NCBI RefSeq assembly: GCF_030849505.1
Contig: NZ_JAUJFI010000036.1
Span: 1 to 40,829, forward strand
Direction: 5' to 3'
DNA from: Azospirillum isscasi
GTDB lineage: Bacteria > Pseudomonadota > Alphaproteobacteria > Azospirillales > Azospirillaceae
DNA: 40,829 nt
The notes under the pieces were generated by a model, which did not search any database, was not told the origin of the DNA, and saw only the letters and a program-made list of their open reading frames with translations. This document shows positions 16,850-25,252 of the stretch, one piece after another. The first letter of the stretch is position 1. The number at the start of each line of letters is the position of its first letter. Position numbers and translations under genes: made by a program.

Positions 16850-17656
16850 TCAGCCCTCCTTCACGAAGACGGGCGGGCGCTTCTCGCGGTGCGAATTCAC
16901 GCCTTCCAGCACGTCGGGACCCGAAACGCCGAGGAATTCGTAACCCAGCGACGTTTCGAAGATCCCGGCGTTCTGGCGATACCACATGTTCATCGAATGC
17001 TTGGTGAAGGCGATGGATTCCTGGGCGCCGAAGGACAGCTTCCGGGCGATCTCGCGCGCCTTGGGCAGCAGGTCCGCCTCCTCGACCGACATCGACACCA
17101 GCCCGAGGTCATCGGCCTCCTGTCCGGTGATCTTCTCGCAGGTGAACAGCAGGTGCTTTGCCTTGGCCATGCCGCACAGCAGCGGCCAGACCATGGCGGC
17201 GTGATCGCCCGCCGCGATGCCCAGCCGGGTGTGGCCATCCACGATCTTCGCGTTCTTCGCCGCGATCGAGATGTCGGCCATCAGCGCCACGACGAGCCCG
17301 GCCCCCACCGCCGCGCCATGGATGGCCGAGATGATCGGCTTGTTGCAGTTGATCATGTTGTAGAACAGGTCGCGGCTTTCGCGCAGGACCTTATGGCGGA
17401 TGCGGTAGTCGTGATACTGCGCCTCGATCAGCGCGAAATCGCCGCCGGCCGAAAAGGCCTTGCCCTCGCCCCGGACCAGAGCCACACGAACCGCCGGGTC
17501 ACGGTCGATGTCGCGCCAGATCTCGGGGATGTCCTCATGCAGCTTCCCATCGACCGCGTTGAGGTTGGGACCACTGAAGATGATTTCCAGGACGCCGGGA
17601 ACGTTCTCCTCGAACTTCATGGCGTGGGCGTATTTCTCACGGTACTTCTCGATCAT
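16850..17656 (-). CDS. Enoyl-CoA hydratase/isomerase (crotonase) family protein
   Basis: This 268-residue crotonase has GEGKAFSAGGDF, with the oxyanion-hole alanine and glycine, KPIISAIHGAAVGAGLVVALMADISIAA and LGIAAGDHAAMVWPLLCGM. The usual PE-LG glutamate position reads DGHTRLGI instead, so the classical hydratase glutamate pair is not evident. It may follow another crotonase chemistry, such as isomerisation or C-C cleavage. It lies between the thiolase and the CoA-ligase-like gene in one operon. A role in oxidising the activated acid is inferred from context. Confidence 0.86.
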   Translation of the reverse strand: MIEKYREKYAHAMKFEENVPGVLEIIFSGPNLNAVDGKLHEDIPEIWRDIDRDPAVRVALVRGEGKAFSAGGDFALIEAQYHDYRIRHKVLRESRDLFYNMINCNKPIISAIHGAAVGAGLVVALMADISIAAKNAKIVDGHTRLGIAAGDHAAMVWPLLCGMAKAKHLLFTCEKITGQEADDLGLVSMSVEEADLLPKAREIARKLSFGAQESIAFTKHSMNMWYRQNAGIFETSLGYEFLGVSGPDVLEGVNSHREKRPPVFVKEG

Positions 17657-17674
17657 GTCTTCCTCCCGATTTTG

Positions 17675-18886
17675 TCAGTTGGCGCGTTCGAAGATCGCGG
17701 TCAGGCCCTGGCCGCCGCCGATGCACATGGTCTCCAGCGCGTAGCGCCCGCCGCGGCGGTCGAGCTCGCGCAGCATCGTGCCGAGAATCCGCACCCCCGT
17801 GGCGCCGACCGGGTGACCCAGGGAAATGCCCGAACCGTTCACGTTGAGGCGGGTGAAATCATCCTTGCCGAGGCCCCAGGCGCGGGTGCAGGCCAGGACC
17901 TGGGCGGCGAAGGCCTCGTTCAGCTCGATCAGGTCCATGTCCTTGAACGAAAGCCCGGCGCGCGCCAGCGCCTTGTGCGAGGACGGCACCGGGCCGATGC
18001 CCATGCGGGAAGGCTCGACCCCCGCGGCGGCCCAGGTGACCAGCTTCGCCAGCGGGCGCAAGCCCAGCGCGCGGGCCTTTTCCAGGGTGGTGACGATGCA
18101 GACCGCCGCCGCGTCGTTCTGGCCCGAGGCGTTGCCCGCGGTCACCGTCGCCCCGGGGTCCTGCTTCAGCATCACCGGTTTCAACGCCGCCAGACTTTCC
18201 GCCGTCGTGTCGGCGCGGGGGTGTTCGTCCCGGTCGAACCGGATGACGCCCTTGCGGCCCTTGACCTCGACCGGCACGATCTCGTCGGCGAAGCGGCCGG
18301 ATTCGATGGCGGCGACCGCCTTGGCGTGGGAGTTGGCGGCGAATTCGTCCTGTTCGCCGCGCGGGATCGCGTATTCCCGGCGCAGGTTCTCCGCGGTTTC
18401 CAGCATGCCGCCCGGCACGGGGTGGAACCTGCCGCCCGCCGTGATGCGCCCGCGCGCGATCCGGTCCCAGAAGGGCTGGGAATCGCCCTTCACGCCCCAT
18501 CGGGCGTTCAGCACATAATGCTCGGCCTGGCTCATGCTTTCGGCGCCGCCCGCCAGGACCAGATCGGCAATGCCCGTCTGCACCCGCATCGCGGCGTCGA
18601 TCACCGCCTGCAGGCCCGACCCGCAGCGGCGGTCCAGTTGCAGGCCCGGCACGGAGATCTCCAGCCCGGCATCCAGAGCGGCCACCCGGCCGATCGCCGG
18701 GGCCTCGCCGTTGGGATAGCACTGACCGAAGATCACGTCGTCAACGTCCTGCGAGGTGATGCCGGTCCGCCGGACAAGCTCGCGCACCACGGTCGCGGCC
18801 AGATCGGCGGTCGGCACGTCCTTGAGGGTGCCGCCATAGCGTCCGACGGGCGTGCGGAGAGGTTCACAAATATAGGCGTCGCGCAT
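17675..18886 (-). CDS. Thiolase (acetyl-CoA C-acyltransferase)
   Basis: This 403-residue thiolase starts MRDAYICEPLRTPVGRYGG. It has LDRRCGSGLQAV with nucleophile C88, the NGSGISLGHPVGATG histidine motif and CIGGGQGLTAIFE with the second cysteine. It shows closest resemblance to the PcaF/beta-ketoadipyl-CoA type (NVNGSGISLGHPVGATG), which fits cleavage of a 3-oxo-dicarboxylyl-CoA, although general beta-ketothiolases share much of this. The start at 18886 is preferred over the longer frame to 18934, which adds an unrelated extension. It lies in an operon with acyl-CoA dehydrogenase and crotonase genes. Confidence 0.92.
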   Translation of the reverse strand: MRDAYICEPLRTPVGRYGGTLKDVPTADLAATVVRELVRRTGITSQDVDDVIFGQCYPNGEAPAIGRVAALDAGLEISVPGLQLDRRCGSGLQAVIDAAMRVQTGIADLVLAGGAESMSQAEHYVLNARWGVKGDSQPFWDRIARGRITAGGRFHPVPGGMLETAENLRREYAIPRGEQDEFAANSHAKAVAAIESGRFADEIVPVEVKGRKGVIRFDRDEHPRADTTAESLAALKPVMLKQDPGATVTAGNASGQNDAAAVCIVTTLEKARALGLRPLAKLVTWAAAGVEPSRMGIGPVPSSHKALARAGLSFKDMDLIELNEAFAAQVLACTRAWGLGKDDFTRLNVNGSGISLGHPVGATGVRILGTMLRELDRRGGRYALETMCIGGGQGLTAIFERAN

Positions 18887-18980
18887 GGTCGCACCGCGGT
18901 CAGTCAAAAGGAAAACAGGGGGCCGGCGCCGCAAATCGTTGCAGGCAGCCGGCCCGCGCCGATGATCAGCAGGGCTTCGA

Positions 18981-20177
18981 TCAGTAGGACTTGGGCAGCC
19001 CGAGGATCTTGGTGGCGATGAAGTTCAGCACCATGGTCTGCGAAATGGGCGCGATCTTGAGCAGCCGCGCCTCGCGCCAATAGCGCTCGACATGGTATTC
19101 CGTGGCGTAGCAGTAACCGCCGAGGGTCTGCATCGCGCGGTCGCACGCGTCGAACCCGGCTTCGGTGCCGAGGAACTTGGCCGCGTTGGCTTCCGCGCCG
19201 CATTCCTGGCCCGCGTCGAACAGCTGGGCGGCCTTCATGGCCACCATCTCCGCCGCCTGCAGGCGGATCCAGCTGTCCGCCAGCGGATGGGCGATCGACT
19301 GGTTCTGGCCGATCGGACGGTCGAAGATGATGCGCTCGTTGGCGTAGGTCACCGCGCGGTTCAGCGCGGCGCGGCCCAGACCGATCTGTTCGAAAGCCAC
19401 CACGATGCGCTCGGGGTTCAGACCGTCGAGGAGATAGTAGAAACCCTTGCCGACCTCACCCACCACGTCCTCGTCGCGGGCTTCGAGGTTCTCGATCAGG
19501 AGTTCGTTGGTGTCGATGGCGTTGCGGGCCATCTTGTCGATCGGCGTGACTTCGACCCGGCTCCGGTCGAGGTCGGTGAAGAACAGGGTCATCCCCGAAA
19601 AGGGCTTCTTGTCGTCGCGCGGCGAGGTGCGGGCCAGGACGAGGATCTTCTGCGCGTTGCCCGCGTTGGTGATCCAGACCTTGCGGCCGTTGATCAGCCA
19701 CTTGCCGCCTTCCTTTTTGGCGAAGGTCTTGATGCGCGACGTGTCGGTTCCCGCGTCGGGCTCGGTCACGCCGAAGCACATCAGCAGTTCGCCGGAGGCG
19801 ATCTTCGGCAGGAAGGCCCGCTTCATCTCCTCCGAACCGTGGCGGATGATCGGACCCGGCGGGAAGATGTAGAAATGGATGGCCGAAGCCGCGTTGGCGC
19901 CGCCGCCCGACGCCGCGACCTCGTGCAGCATGATGGCGGCCTCGGTCAGGCCGAGGCCCATGCCGCCGTACTCCTCGGGGATCATCGAACCCAGCCAGCC
20001 GTTCTCGGCGAAGGCCTTGATGAAGTCCCAGGGATAGATCTTGTTCTTGTCGCAGTTCGACCAGTAGGAATCGCCGAACTTGTCGGCCAGCGCGCGGGCG
20101 GACTGGCGGATCAGGTTGTAGTGTTCCTGTTTTTCATCCGCAGCCCCAATCGAGGCCGAAGTGACAGTCACGGTCAT
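18981..20177 (-). CDS. Acyl-CoA dehydrogenase with the base at the isovaleryl-CoA-type position
   Basis: This 398-residue flavoenzyme has IPEEYGGMGLGLTEA, FGVTEPDAGTDTS, WITNAGNAQ, YANERIIFDRPIGQNQ and TLGGYCYATEYHVERYWREARL. The usual C-terminal catalytic glutamate is absent: the expected YEG-type segment reads KIAPISQT. E256 in GLNPERIVVAF occupies the helix-G position used by isovaleryl-CoA and long-chain acyl-CoA dehydrogenases, so the enzyme is probably still active. I chose the start at 20177 because GGAG lies 6 nt before it; ATG at 20189 is an alternative. It lies 14 bp after the acyl-CoA synthetase and would feed electrons to the ETF encoded nearby. Confidence 0.9.
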   Translation of the reverse strand: MTVTVTSASIGAADEKQEHYNLIRQSARALADKFGDSYWSNCDKNKIYPWDFIKAFAENGWLGSMIPEEYGGMGLGLTEAAIMLHEVAASGGGANAASAIHFYIFPPGPIIRHGSEEMKRAFLPKIASGELLMCFGVTEPDAGTDTSRIKTFAKKEGGKWLINGRKVWITNAGNAQKILVLARTSPRDDKKPFSGMTLFFTDLDRSRVEVTPIDKMARNAIDTNELLIENLEARDEDVVGEVGKGFYYLLDGLNPERIVVAFEQIGLGRAALNRAVTYANERIIFDRPIGQNQSIAHPLADSWIRLQAAEMVAMKAAQLFDAGQECGAEANAAKFLGTEAGFDACDRAMQTLGGYCYATEYHVERYWREARLLKIAPISQTMVLNFIATKILGLPKSY

Positions 20178-20191
20178 CGAGGTCTCCATCC

Positions 20192-22153
20192 CTAAAGGCG
20201 GGTCAAAGTCGGAATCAGGTCGAGCGGGGTCTGCGCATCCAGCGCCGAGAGGTCGCCCGCCGGTTCGCCCAGATAGCGGGCGCGAATGGCACGGCGCATG
20301 ATCTTGCCGTTCTTGGTCTTGGGCAGGAGCTTCACGGCGAGGATCGCCGAGGGGGCCATGGCTTTGCCCACCGCGTGCGCCACGCTTTGCGCAACGCCCT
20401 TTTCGTCGAGCGGGGCGACGCCGGGCTTCAGCGTGACGAAGGCGACGATTCTCTGCCCACGGTCGGGGTCGGGCACGCCGATGACGGCGGCTTCGGCGAT
20501 CTGCGGATGGCCCACCAGCGCGCTTTCGATCTCGGCGGGTCCGATGCGCCGTCCCGAGACCTTGATCGTGTCGTCCGAACGGCCATGGATGTGCCAGTGG
20601 CCATCGGCATCGACCGAACACAGGTCGCCATGAACCCAGGTGTCGGGCACCTGCGTCCAATAGGTGCGGAAATAGCGATCCTCGTCGTCCCAGAAGCCGT
20701 GGGTCATGCCCGGCCAGCCGTTGTGGACGCTCAGCTCGCCGATGCCCTCGGCACGGGTGCCGTCCGGCGCCAGCACGTCGGCATCCTGCCCGGGCAGCGG
20801 ACCGGCAAAGCTGCCCGGCGCGATGGGGGCGATGGTGTAGCCCGAGAGGATTCCGCCGCCCGTCTCCGTCCCGCCGGTGTAATTGAGGATCGGCAGCCGC
20901 TTCTGGCCGATCACCTCGAACAGCCAATGCCAAGTGGGAATGTCCCAGGCTTCGCCGGTCGAGATGAAGCCGCGCAACGAGGACAGATCCTCGCCCGGCC
21001 CCTCGGCGGGCGTGATCGTCTTCAGGCCGCGCGCCGCCGTGGGGGCGATGCCCAGGATCGTGGCGCGGTGGCGTTCGACCACGCGCCAGAAGCGGTTCGG
21101 CTCGGGATGGTCCGGCAGGCCCTCCATGCAGATGGCGGTCGCGCCGAACTGCAGGATGCCGTACAGCATCAGGGGTCCCAGCATCCAGCCCAGATCGGCG
21201 ATCCAGGCGATGCGGTCGTCGTCCTGGACGTCGAAGGCGTAGCCGAAGTCGATGCCGGGCTTGAGCAGATAGCCCAGATGCGAATGGACGATGCCCTTGG
21301 GCTGGCCGGTCGTGCCCGAGGTGAAGATGATCAGCAGCGGATCGTTCGATTCCATCTCCGCCACGGGAACGGGGGCATCCGACCCCGTGCCGATTTCGCC
21401 CCAGTCATGGTCGCGGCCCTGGAGCAACCGGACCGGATGGCCGGAATGGCGGATCACCACCAGGCTCTCAACGGTCGGCGCCAGATCCAGCGCCAGATCG
21501 GCGATGTCCTTCATCGGAACGGTCTTGCCGCGCCGCGACGTGGCATCCACCGTGACCAGCAGCTTTGCCCCGCAGGCGTTCAGCCGGGCCGCCAGGGGTT
21601 CGTGCCCGTAGCCCGAAAAGGCCGGAACGGCGATGGCGCCGAGCCTTGCGACGGCCAGGAGCGTCGCCATCGCCTCGGGCGAGACCGGGGCGAAGACCCC
21701 CACCCGGTCGCCGCGGCGGATTCCCAGATCGCGCAGGCCCCGCGCAACCCGGACCACCTGGGCCAGCAGATCGCGGTAGGTCAGGCTGCGGCTTTCTCCA
21801 CCGTCGCCCTCGAAGATCAGGGCCGGCTTGTCGGCCAGGGCGGGGTTGGCGGCATGGCGGTCGACGCAATGCCAGGAGGCGTTCAGCCGGCCCCCCGTGA
21901 ACCAGCGCGGAAAGGCCTTGCCGCGGCTGTCGTCGCACACCTGCCTCCAGGGCGCGGTGAAGGTGATGCCCAGATCCTTCGCCGCCGCCGCCCAGAACCG
22001 TGCGGGGTCCCGGACCGTGGCGCGGTGGAAGTCCTCAAGCCCGTCATGCCCCCACTCCGCCATCGCGCGCCGCAGGCGGCTGCGCGCCAGTGTGGCCGCA
22101 TCGGGATGCCAGACGGCGCTGTCCTTGCGCCCAAATGTCGAAATGCCTTTCAT
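20192..22153 (-). CDS. AMP-forming acyl-CoA synthetase (acetyl/propionyl-CoA synthetase-like)
   Basis: This 653-residue ANL-superfamily ligase has the phosphate-binding loop LIIFTSGTTGQPKG, the YTGGTETGGG motif, the hinge HGDLCSVDADGHWHIHGRSDD and DTIKVSGRRIGPAEIE, and the C-terminal catalytic lysine in KTKNGKIMRR. An N-terminal domain of about 100 residues with WFTGGRLNASWHCVDRH is as in acetyl-CoA synthetases. It activates a carboxylic acid to its CoA thioester using ATP. ATG at 22153 has GAGG 6 nt upstream and is preferred over 22159 or the longer frame. It is the second gene of the operon and probably the entry step. The acid is unknown; larger than acetate seems likely given the downstream genes. 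Confidence 0.92.
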   Translation of the reverse strand: MKGISTFGRKDSAVWHPDAATLARSRLRRAMAEWGHDGLEDFHRATVRDPARFWAAAAKDLGITFTAPWRQVCDDSRGKAFPRWFTGGRLNASWHCVDRHAANPALADKPALIFEGDGGESRSLTYRDLLAQVVRVARGLRDLGIRRGDRVGVFAPVSPEAMATLLAVARLGAIAVPAFSGYGHEPLAARLNACGAKLLVTVDATSRRGKTVPMKDIADLALDLAPTVESLVVIRHSGHPVRLLQGRDHDWGEIGTGSDAPVPVAEMESNDPLLIIFTSGTTGQPKGIVHSHLGYLLKPGIDFGYAFDVQDDDRIAWIADLGWMLGPLMLYGILQFGATAICMEGLPDHPEPNRFWRVVERHRATILGIAPTAARGLKTITPAEGPGEDLSSLRGFISTGEAWDIPTWHWLFEVIGQKRLPILNYTGGTETGGGILSGYTIAPIAPGSFAGPLPGQDADVLAPDGTRAEGIGELSVHNGWPGMTHGFWDDEDRYFRTYWTQVPDTWVHGDLCSVDADGHWHIHGRSDDTIKVSGRRIGPAEIESALVGHPQIAEAAVIGVPDPDRGQRIVAFVTLKPGVAPLDEKGVAQSVAHAVGKAMAPSAILAVKLLPKTKNGKIMRRAIRARYLGEPAGDLSALDAQTPLDLIPTLTRL

Positions 22154-22270
22154 TCCCATCCTCGCCAAGAAATCCCGCGTGCGCTGGCAAGACGGTCCCC
22201 TCCGCATCCGGAGATGTCCCGGATGCGCTGAAAATCGTCGGTGATGGTGCGAATGCCTCCGCTGGGCGGA

Positions 22271-23170
22271 TCAGGAGGCTTTCTTGCGCGTCAGCAGCTC
22301 GTAAAGCGCCACGACGTCGCGGGCGGTCTTGATGTGCGCGTAATCGATGTGCATGCCTTCATAGACGATGGCGGCAAGCCCCTGCTTTTCCGCCGCGTCG
22401 AAGGCGTCGATCATGCCCTGGTAGAAGACCACGTCCTGTTCGGACGGCGTGAAGATCTCGTTGGCCACGTCGATGTGCGACGGGTGGATCAGCACCATGC
22501 CGCGGTAGCCGAGCTGGCGGTTCTTCCGGGCGAAGTTGCGGGCGCCGTCCGGATCCTGCAAATCCTGCCAGACGCCGACCAGCGGGTGGTTCTTCCCCGC
22601 CGCCCGGCAGGCCAGCACCGCACGGGAACGGAGGTAGAGCGTCTCTTCGCCGCCCGGCGTGAACTCGAAGCCGATCGAGCGCGAAACGTCGGCGTCGCGG
22701 GCGGTGCCGGCGAACAGCGTCTGCACCCGCGGCGAGGCTTCCAGCATGTTCTCGCAGTCGGCGTAGGCTTGGGCGGTTTCCAGCGGAATGATGATCCCGG
22801 TCTTGCCCGCGGAAACGCCGTTCCTGCGCTCGAAATGGGTGATCAGCGCGTCGAGGCCGACGATGTCGTTGGCGCCGAAGGACTTCGGCAGCAGAACGCC
22901 GTCCAGTCCGTCGATCACCACCGCCTCGACATCGTCGCCGGTCAGCCCGGTTTCGAAGGCGTTCAGGCGCACATAGACGCCCAGATCGGGATGGCTGTCC
23001 TTCAGCGCGGCGATCGATCGGGCGGCGACCTGACGGCCCTCGTCCTTCAGGTGGACGGGCACCGAATCCTCGAGATCGATGATGACCCCGTCGGCGCCCT
23101 TGTTCGCGGCCTTGGCCGCCCATCCTTCCCGATGTGCCGGAACGAACAGCACGGAGCGCATGGGTTTCAT
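22271..23170 (-). CDS. HpcH/HpaI-family CoA-ester lyase (malyl-CoA lyase-like)
   Basis: This 299-residue CitE/malyl-CoA lyase-type protein starts MKPMRSVLFVPAHREGWAAK. It has GVIIDLEDSVPVHLKDEGR, the acidic metal ligand in IIPLETAQAY and RGMVLIHPSHIDVANEIFTPSEQDV near the end. The last motif resembles the IHPKQV..ANEVFTPSE stretch of malyl-CoA lyases, more than the lyase at 2185 does. The start at 23170 has GGGGAGG upstream. It is the first gene of the operon that continues with the synthetase, dehydrogenase, thiolase and crotonase. With a second lyase in the window the two probably have different substrates. Which one cleaves citramalyl-CoA is uncertain. Confidence 0.85.
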   Translation of the reverse strand: MKPMRSVLFVPAHREGWAAKAANKGADGVIIDLEDSVPVHLKDEGRQVAARSIAALKDSHPDLGVYVRLNAFETGLTGDDVEAVVIDGLDGVLLPKSFGANDIVGLDALITHFERRNGVSAGKTGIIIPLETAQAYADCENMLEASPRVQTLFAGTARDADVSRSIGFEFTPGGEETLYLRSRAVLACRAAGKNHPLVGVWQDLQDPDGARNFARKNRQLGYRGMVLIHPSHIDVANEIFTPSEQDVVFYQGMIDAFDAAEKQGLAAIVYEGMHIDYAHIKTARDVVALYELLTRKKAS

Positions 23171-23199
23171 TGGATTTTTCCTCCCCGGCGAACGTCTTG

Positions 23200-23276
23200 A
23201 TGCCCTCAATCAGTCCGTCAGAACGGGCTTCACGTAAAGCGCCGCGCTGTGGGGTATCGACGACGCCTATACCTCC
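23200..23276 (-). promoter_or_regulatory. Putative LysR-regulated promoter (site C) of the lyase-to-CoA-ligase operon
   Basis: Bases 23253-23273 form GGTAT-N11-ATACC, a perfect inverted repeat with T-N11-A spacing. It lies about 85-100 nt before the start at 23170. On the minus strand it is followed by CTTTAC (possible -35) and GACTGAT (possible -10). The whole segment matches 302-378 at 57 of 76 positions by hand count. The LysR gene ends only 53 bp away. Confidence 0.6.
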
Positions 23277-23325
23277 CCGAAGAAAACCCGAAGCCCCCAA
23301 GGCGATGTCCGAAGCGGCCGGCCGT

Positions 23326-24315
23326 TCATCCTTCGTCCTGGCCCACATGCATCCGGGCCGAAAAGCGGTAACGGCTGAGCATCTCGTGGGCGATCATGAC
23401 GATTGAATTCTGCACCTCCAGAACGGCGCGCGAGATCGGACGGGACCGCTTGCGCACGAGGAACGCGGTGCGCTCGATCTTGACTCCCTCGATGGGCACC
23501 ATCGCAAGGCGGCCGGCGTTGACGTGTTCCATCACCGCGGCTTCGGACAGAATCGAATAGGCCGAGGCGCGGCAGACCATCTCGGTGATGTGGGGCAGCG
23601 CGTCGATCTCCATGGCGATGTTGAGCTTCACGTTGTGCCCGCGCACCTGCCGCTCGATCAACGTCCGCGCACCGTGGGAATTGTTGGGCATCACCAGGGG
23701 CAGACCTTCCAATTCGGTCACGGTGATCGGGCGCACGGCCCGACCGTCCGGGCCGATGGGTTCCGGCCAATTGTCGGGCGCGGTCACGAGGAACATCTCT
23801 TCGGTGTAGAGGGGCTGGGCCACGAAGATCGAGGCATCCGGCACGTCATAGACGCAGCCAAGATGGACGACCTCGTTTTCGATCCGTTCCAGGATGGCAC
23901 GCGACATGCCTTCGGAGACATGCAACCGCACCTCGGGCAATTCCGATTGCACCGTCTCCGCCAGCGGGACGGCAAGGACGAGGCCGATCGAGGGCGGGAG
24001 ACCGACGGCGACGTGCCCCGCCGCGGCCCCGCCGACCGCCTGCACGGCCTCGATCAGGCTTTGCGACATCTGCAGAAGCTGCCGCCCCCGCACGGCAAAG
24101 GCCCGGCCCGCCTCGGTCAATTCGACTCCGCGTGCGCTGCGCAGAGCGAGCTTCACATTCAGGCGCCGCTCCAGTTTGGCGACGTTTTCCGACAAGGACG
24201 GCTGCGCCATGCCGAGCGCTTCCGCAGCCGCCGAGATCGACCCATGATCCGCAAGCGCGAGGAAATAGTACAGCTGGCGAAGCTCCAGCGCCGGCATCAT
24301 ATCGACGGATTTCAT
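23326..24315 (-). CDS. LysR-family transcriptional regulator
   Basis: This 329-residue regulator has an N-terminal winged helix (ALELRQLYYFLALADHGSIS, AAAEALGMAQPSLSENVAKL, residues about 9-65) and a C-terminal effector-binding domain beginning at GHVAVGLPPSIG. The start at 24315 has GGGGAGG 6 nt upstream; the longer frame to 24465 is unlikely because it covers the divergent promoter region. It is divergent from the MaoC hydratase gene with 390 bp between them, the usual arrangement for autoregulation and control of the neighbour. Shared boxes elsewhere in the island suggest that it controls most of it. The inducer is probably a pathway intermediate; this is inference. Confidence 0.93.
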   Translation of the reverse strand: MKSVDMMPALELRQLYYFLALADHGSISAAAEALGMAQPSLSENVAKLERRLNVKLALRSARGVELTEAGRAFAVRGRQLLQMSQSLIEAVQAVGGAAAGHVAVGLPPSIGLVLAVPLAETVQSELPEVRLHVSEGMSRAILERIENEVVHLGCVYDVPDASIFVAQPLYTEEMFLVTAPDNWPEPIGPDGRAVRPITVTELEGLPLVMPNNSHGARTLIERQVRGHNVKLNIAMEIDALPHITEMVCRASAYSILSEAAVMEHVNAGRLAMVPIEGVKIERTAFLVRKRSRPISRAVLEVQNSIVMIAHEMLSRYRFSARMHVGQDEG

Positions 24316-24410
24316 CGTGATCCTCCCCAAGCCATTCCGTTGCCGCGGTTGCCGGACCCGTAAGGACCAAACCCACCGCCGGCTGCGCCCGATGCGGGAA
24401 ACGCCGCGTT

Positions 24411-24490
24411 GCCGACAGCCTATCGCAGCCACAGGCGCGGCGCCCCCATAGGCAAAACCTGCCACCTGTTTATCCGTTGCCTATGCCCCC
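24411..24490. promoter_or_regulatory. LysR/MaoC divergent control region with three GCCTAT half-sites (site D)
   Basis: The 390-bp gap between the divergent genes (24316-24705) holds ACAGCCTAT at 24415-24423, ATAGGCAA at 24448-24455 and its exact inverted copy TTGCCTAT at 24477-24484. The last two have centres 29 bp apart, close to three helical turns. ACAGCCTAT also occurs in sites A and B. These are the expected recognition and activation half-sites of a LysR protein. No other gene is evident in the gap. Confidence 0.5.
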
Positions 24491-24705
24491 TTCGTCACCC
24501 GGACATACACGTTGCGGCAATCGCGGCCCTGGCACTAGCTTTGTTGGATGGCACCGCAATCTGGTGCCACTCCAAAATCCGAGACGTTCAGGCCCCCTCG
24601 TTCGCGCTGTCCCGATGGGAGAGGCCGTCCACTGCCGCATCTCCGGCACAAAGTGGGCACGAGCATGGCCTGAAGCACCCAATCTTTTGCGGGAGATGAA
24701 ACCCC

Positions 24706-25197
24706 ATGGTCGTGAACTATGAAGAACTTGCCACCGGTAAGTATTACGAAGACCTTGAGCCAGGAAAAATCTATAAACACGCCATCACGCGCACGGTGAC
24801 GGAAACCGACAACCTTCTGTTTTCGGCTTTGGCTTACAACTGCGCCTGGCTGCACATGGATGAGGAATACTGCAAGAATTCGATTTACGGGAAACGCATC
24901 GTCAACTCGCTGTTCACCCTGACCCTGGTCTGCGGCGTCGGCGTCAACGAGATGACGCTCGGCACCACCCTGGCCAACCTCGGCTTCACCGATGTGAAGT
25001 TCCCCAAGCCGGTCTTTTTCGGTGACACGATCTACAGCGAGACCGAAGTCATCTCGAAGCGGGAATCCCAGTCGCGCCCCGGCACCGGCATCGTGGAATT
25101 CGAACTGCGCGGCATCAACCAGCGGGAAGAGCTGGTGGTCTCTCTGCGCCGCACCGGCCTGATGCTCAAGCGCCCGGTCAAGGCCGCCGCGGAATGA
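24706..25197 (+). CDS. MaoC-family (R)-hydratase
   Basis: This 163-residue single hotdog-domain protein has the hydratase-type active-site region LAYNCAWLHMDEEYCKNSIYG, followed by GKRIVNSLFTLTLVCGVGV and the VKFPKPVFFGDTIYSETEVI strand pair. MaoC hydratases add water to trans-2-enoyl-CoA, giving (R)-3-hydroxyacyl-CoA. A role on a branched C5 or longer enoyl-CoA in this pathway is plausible. It lies divergent to lysR and downstream of the half-site cluster at 24411-24490, so it is probably the regulator's closest target. A GGGAG sequence lies upstream of ATG. Itaconyl- or mesaconyl-CoA hydration are alternatives to general beta-oxidation. Confidence 0.85.
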   Translation: MVVNYEELATGKYYEDLEPGKIYKHAITRTVTETDNLLFSALAYNCAWLHMDEEYCKNSIYGKRIVNSLFTLTLVCGVGVNEMTLGTTLANLGFTDVKFPKPVFFGDTIYSETEVISKRESQSRPGTGIVEFELRGINQREELVVSLRRTGLMLKRPVKAAAE

Positions 25198-25230
25198 GCG
25201 CCGGCCCTGTCGGACAGCATTGATCGGCTT

Positions 25231-25252
25231 GCCCCGCGCCACGGCGCGGGGC
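25231..25252 (+). terminator. GC-rich hairpin after the MaoC gene
   Basis: GCCCCGCGCC and GGCGCGGGGC form a perfect inverted repeat separated by two bases, 33 bp after the stop. There is no T-tract on either strand, so it may be a weak or Rho-assisted terminator, or an mRNA-stabilising hairpin. Confidence 0.4.

Noticed and set aside
16775-19021. 748-codon plus-strand open frame
   Set aside because: It covers the antisense of crotonase and thiolase genes, which have clear active-site motifs on the minus strand.
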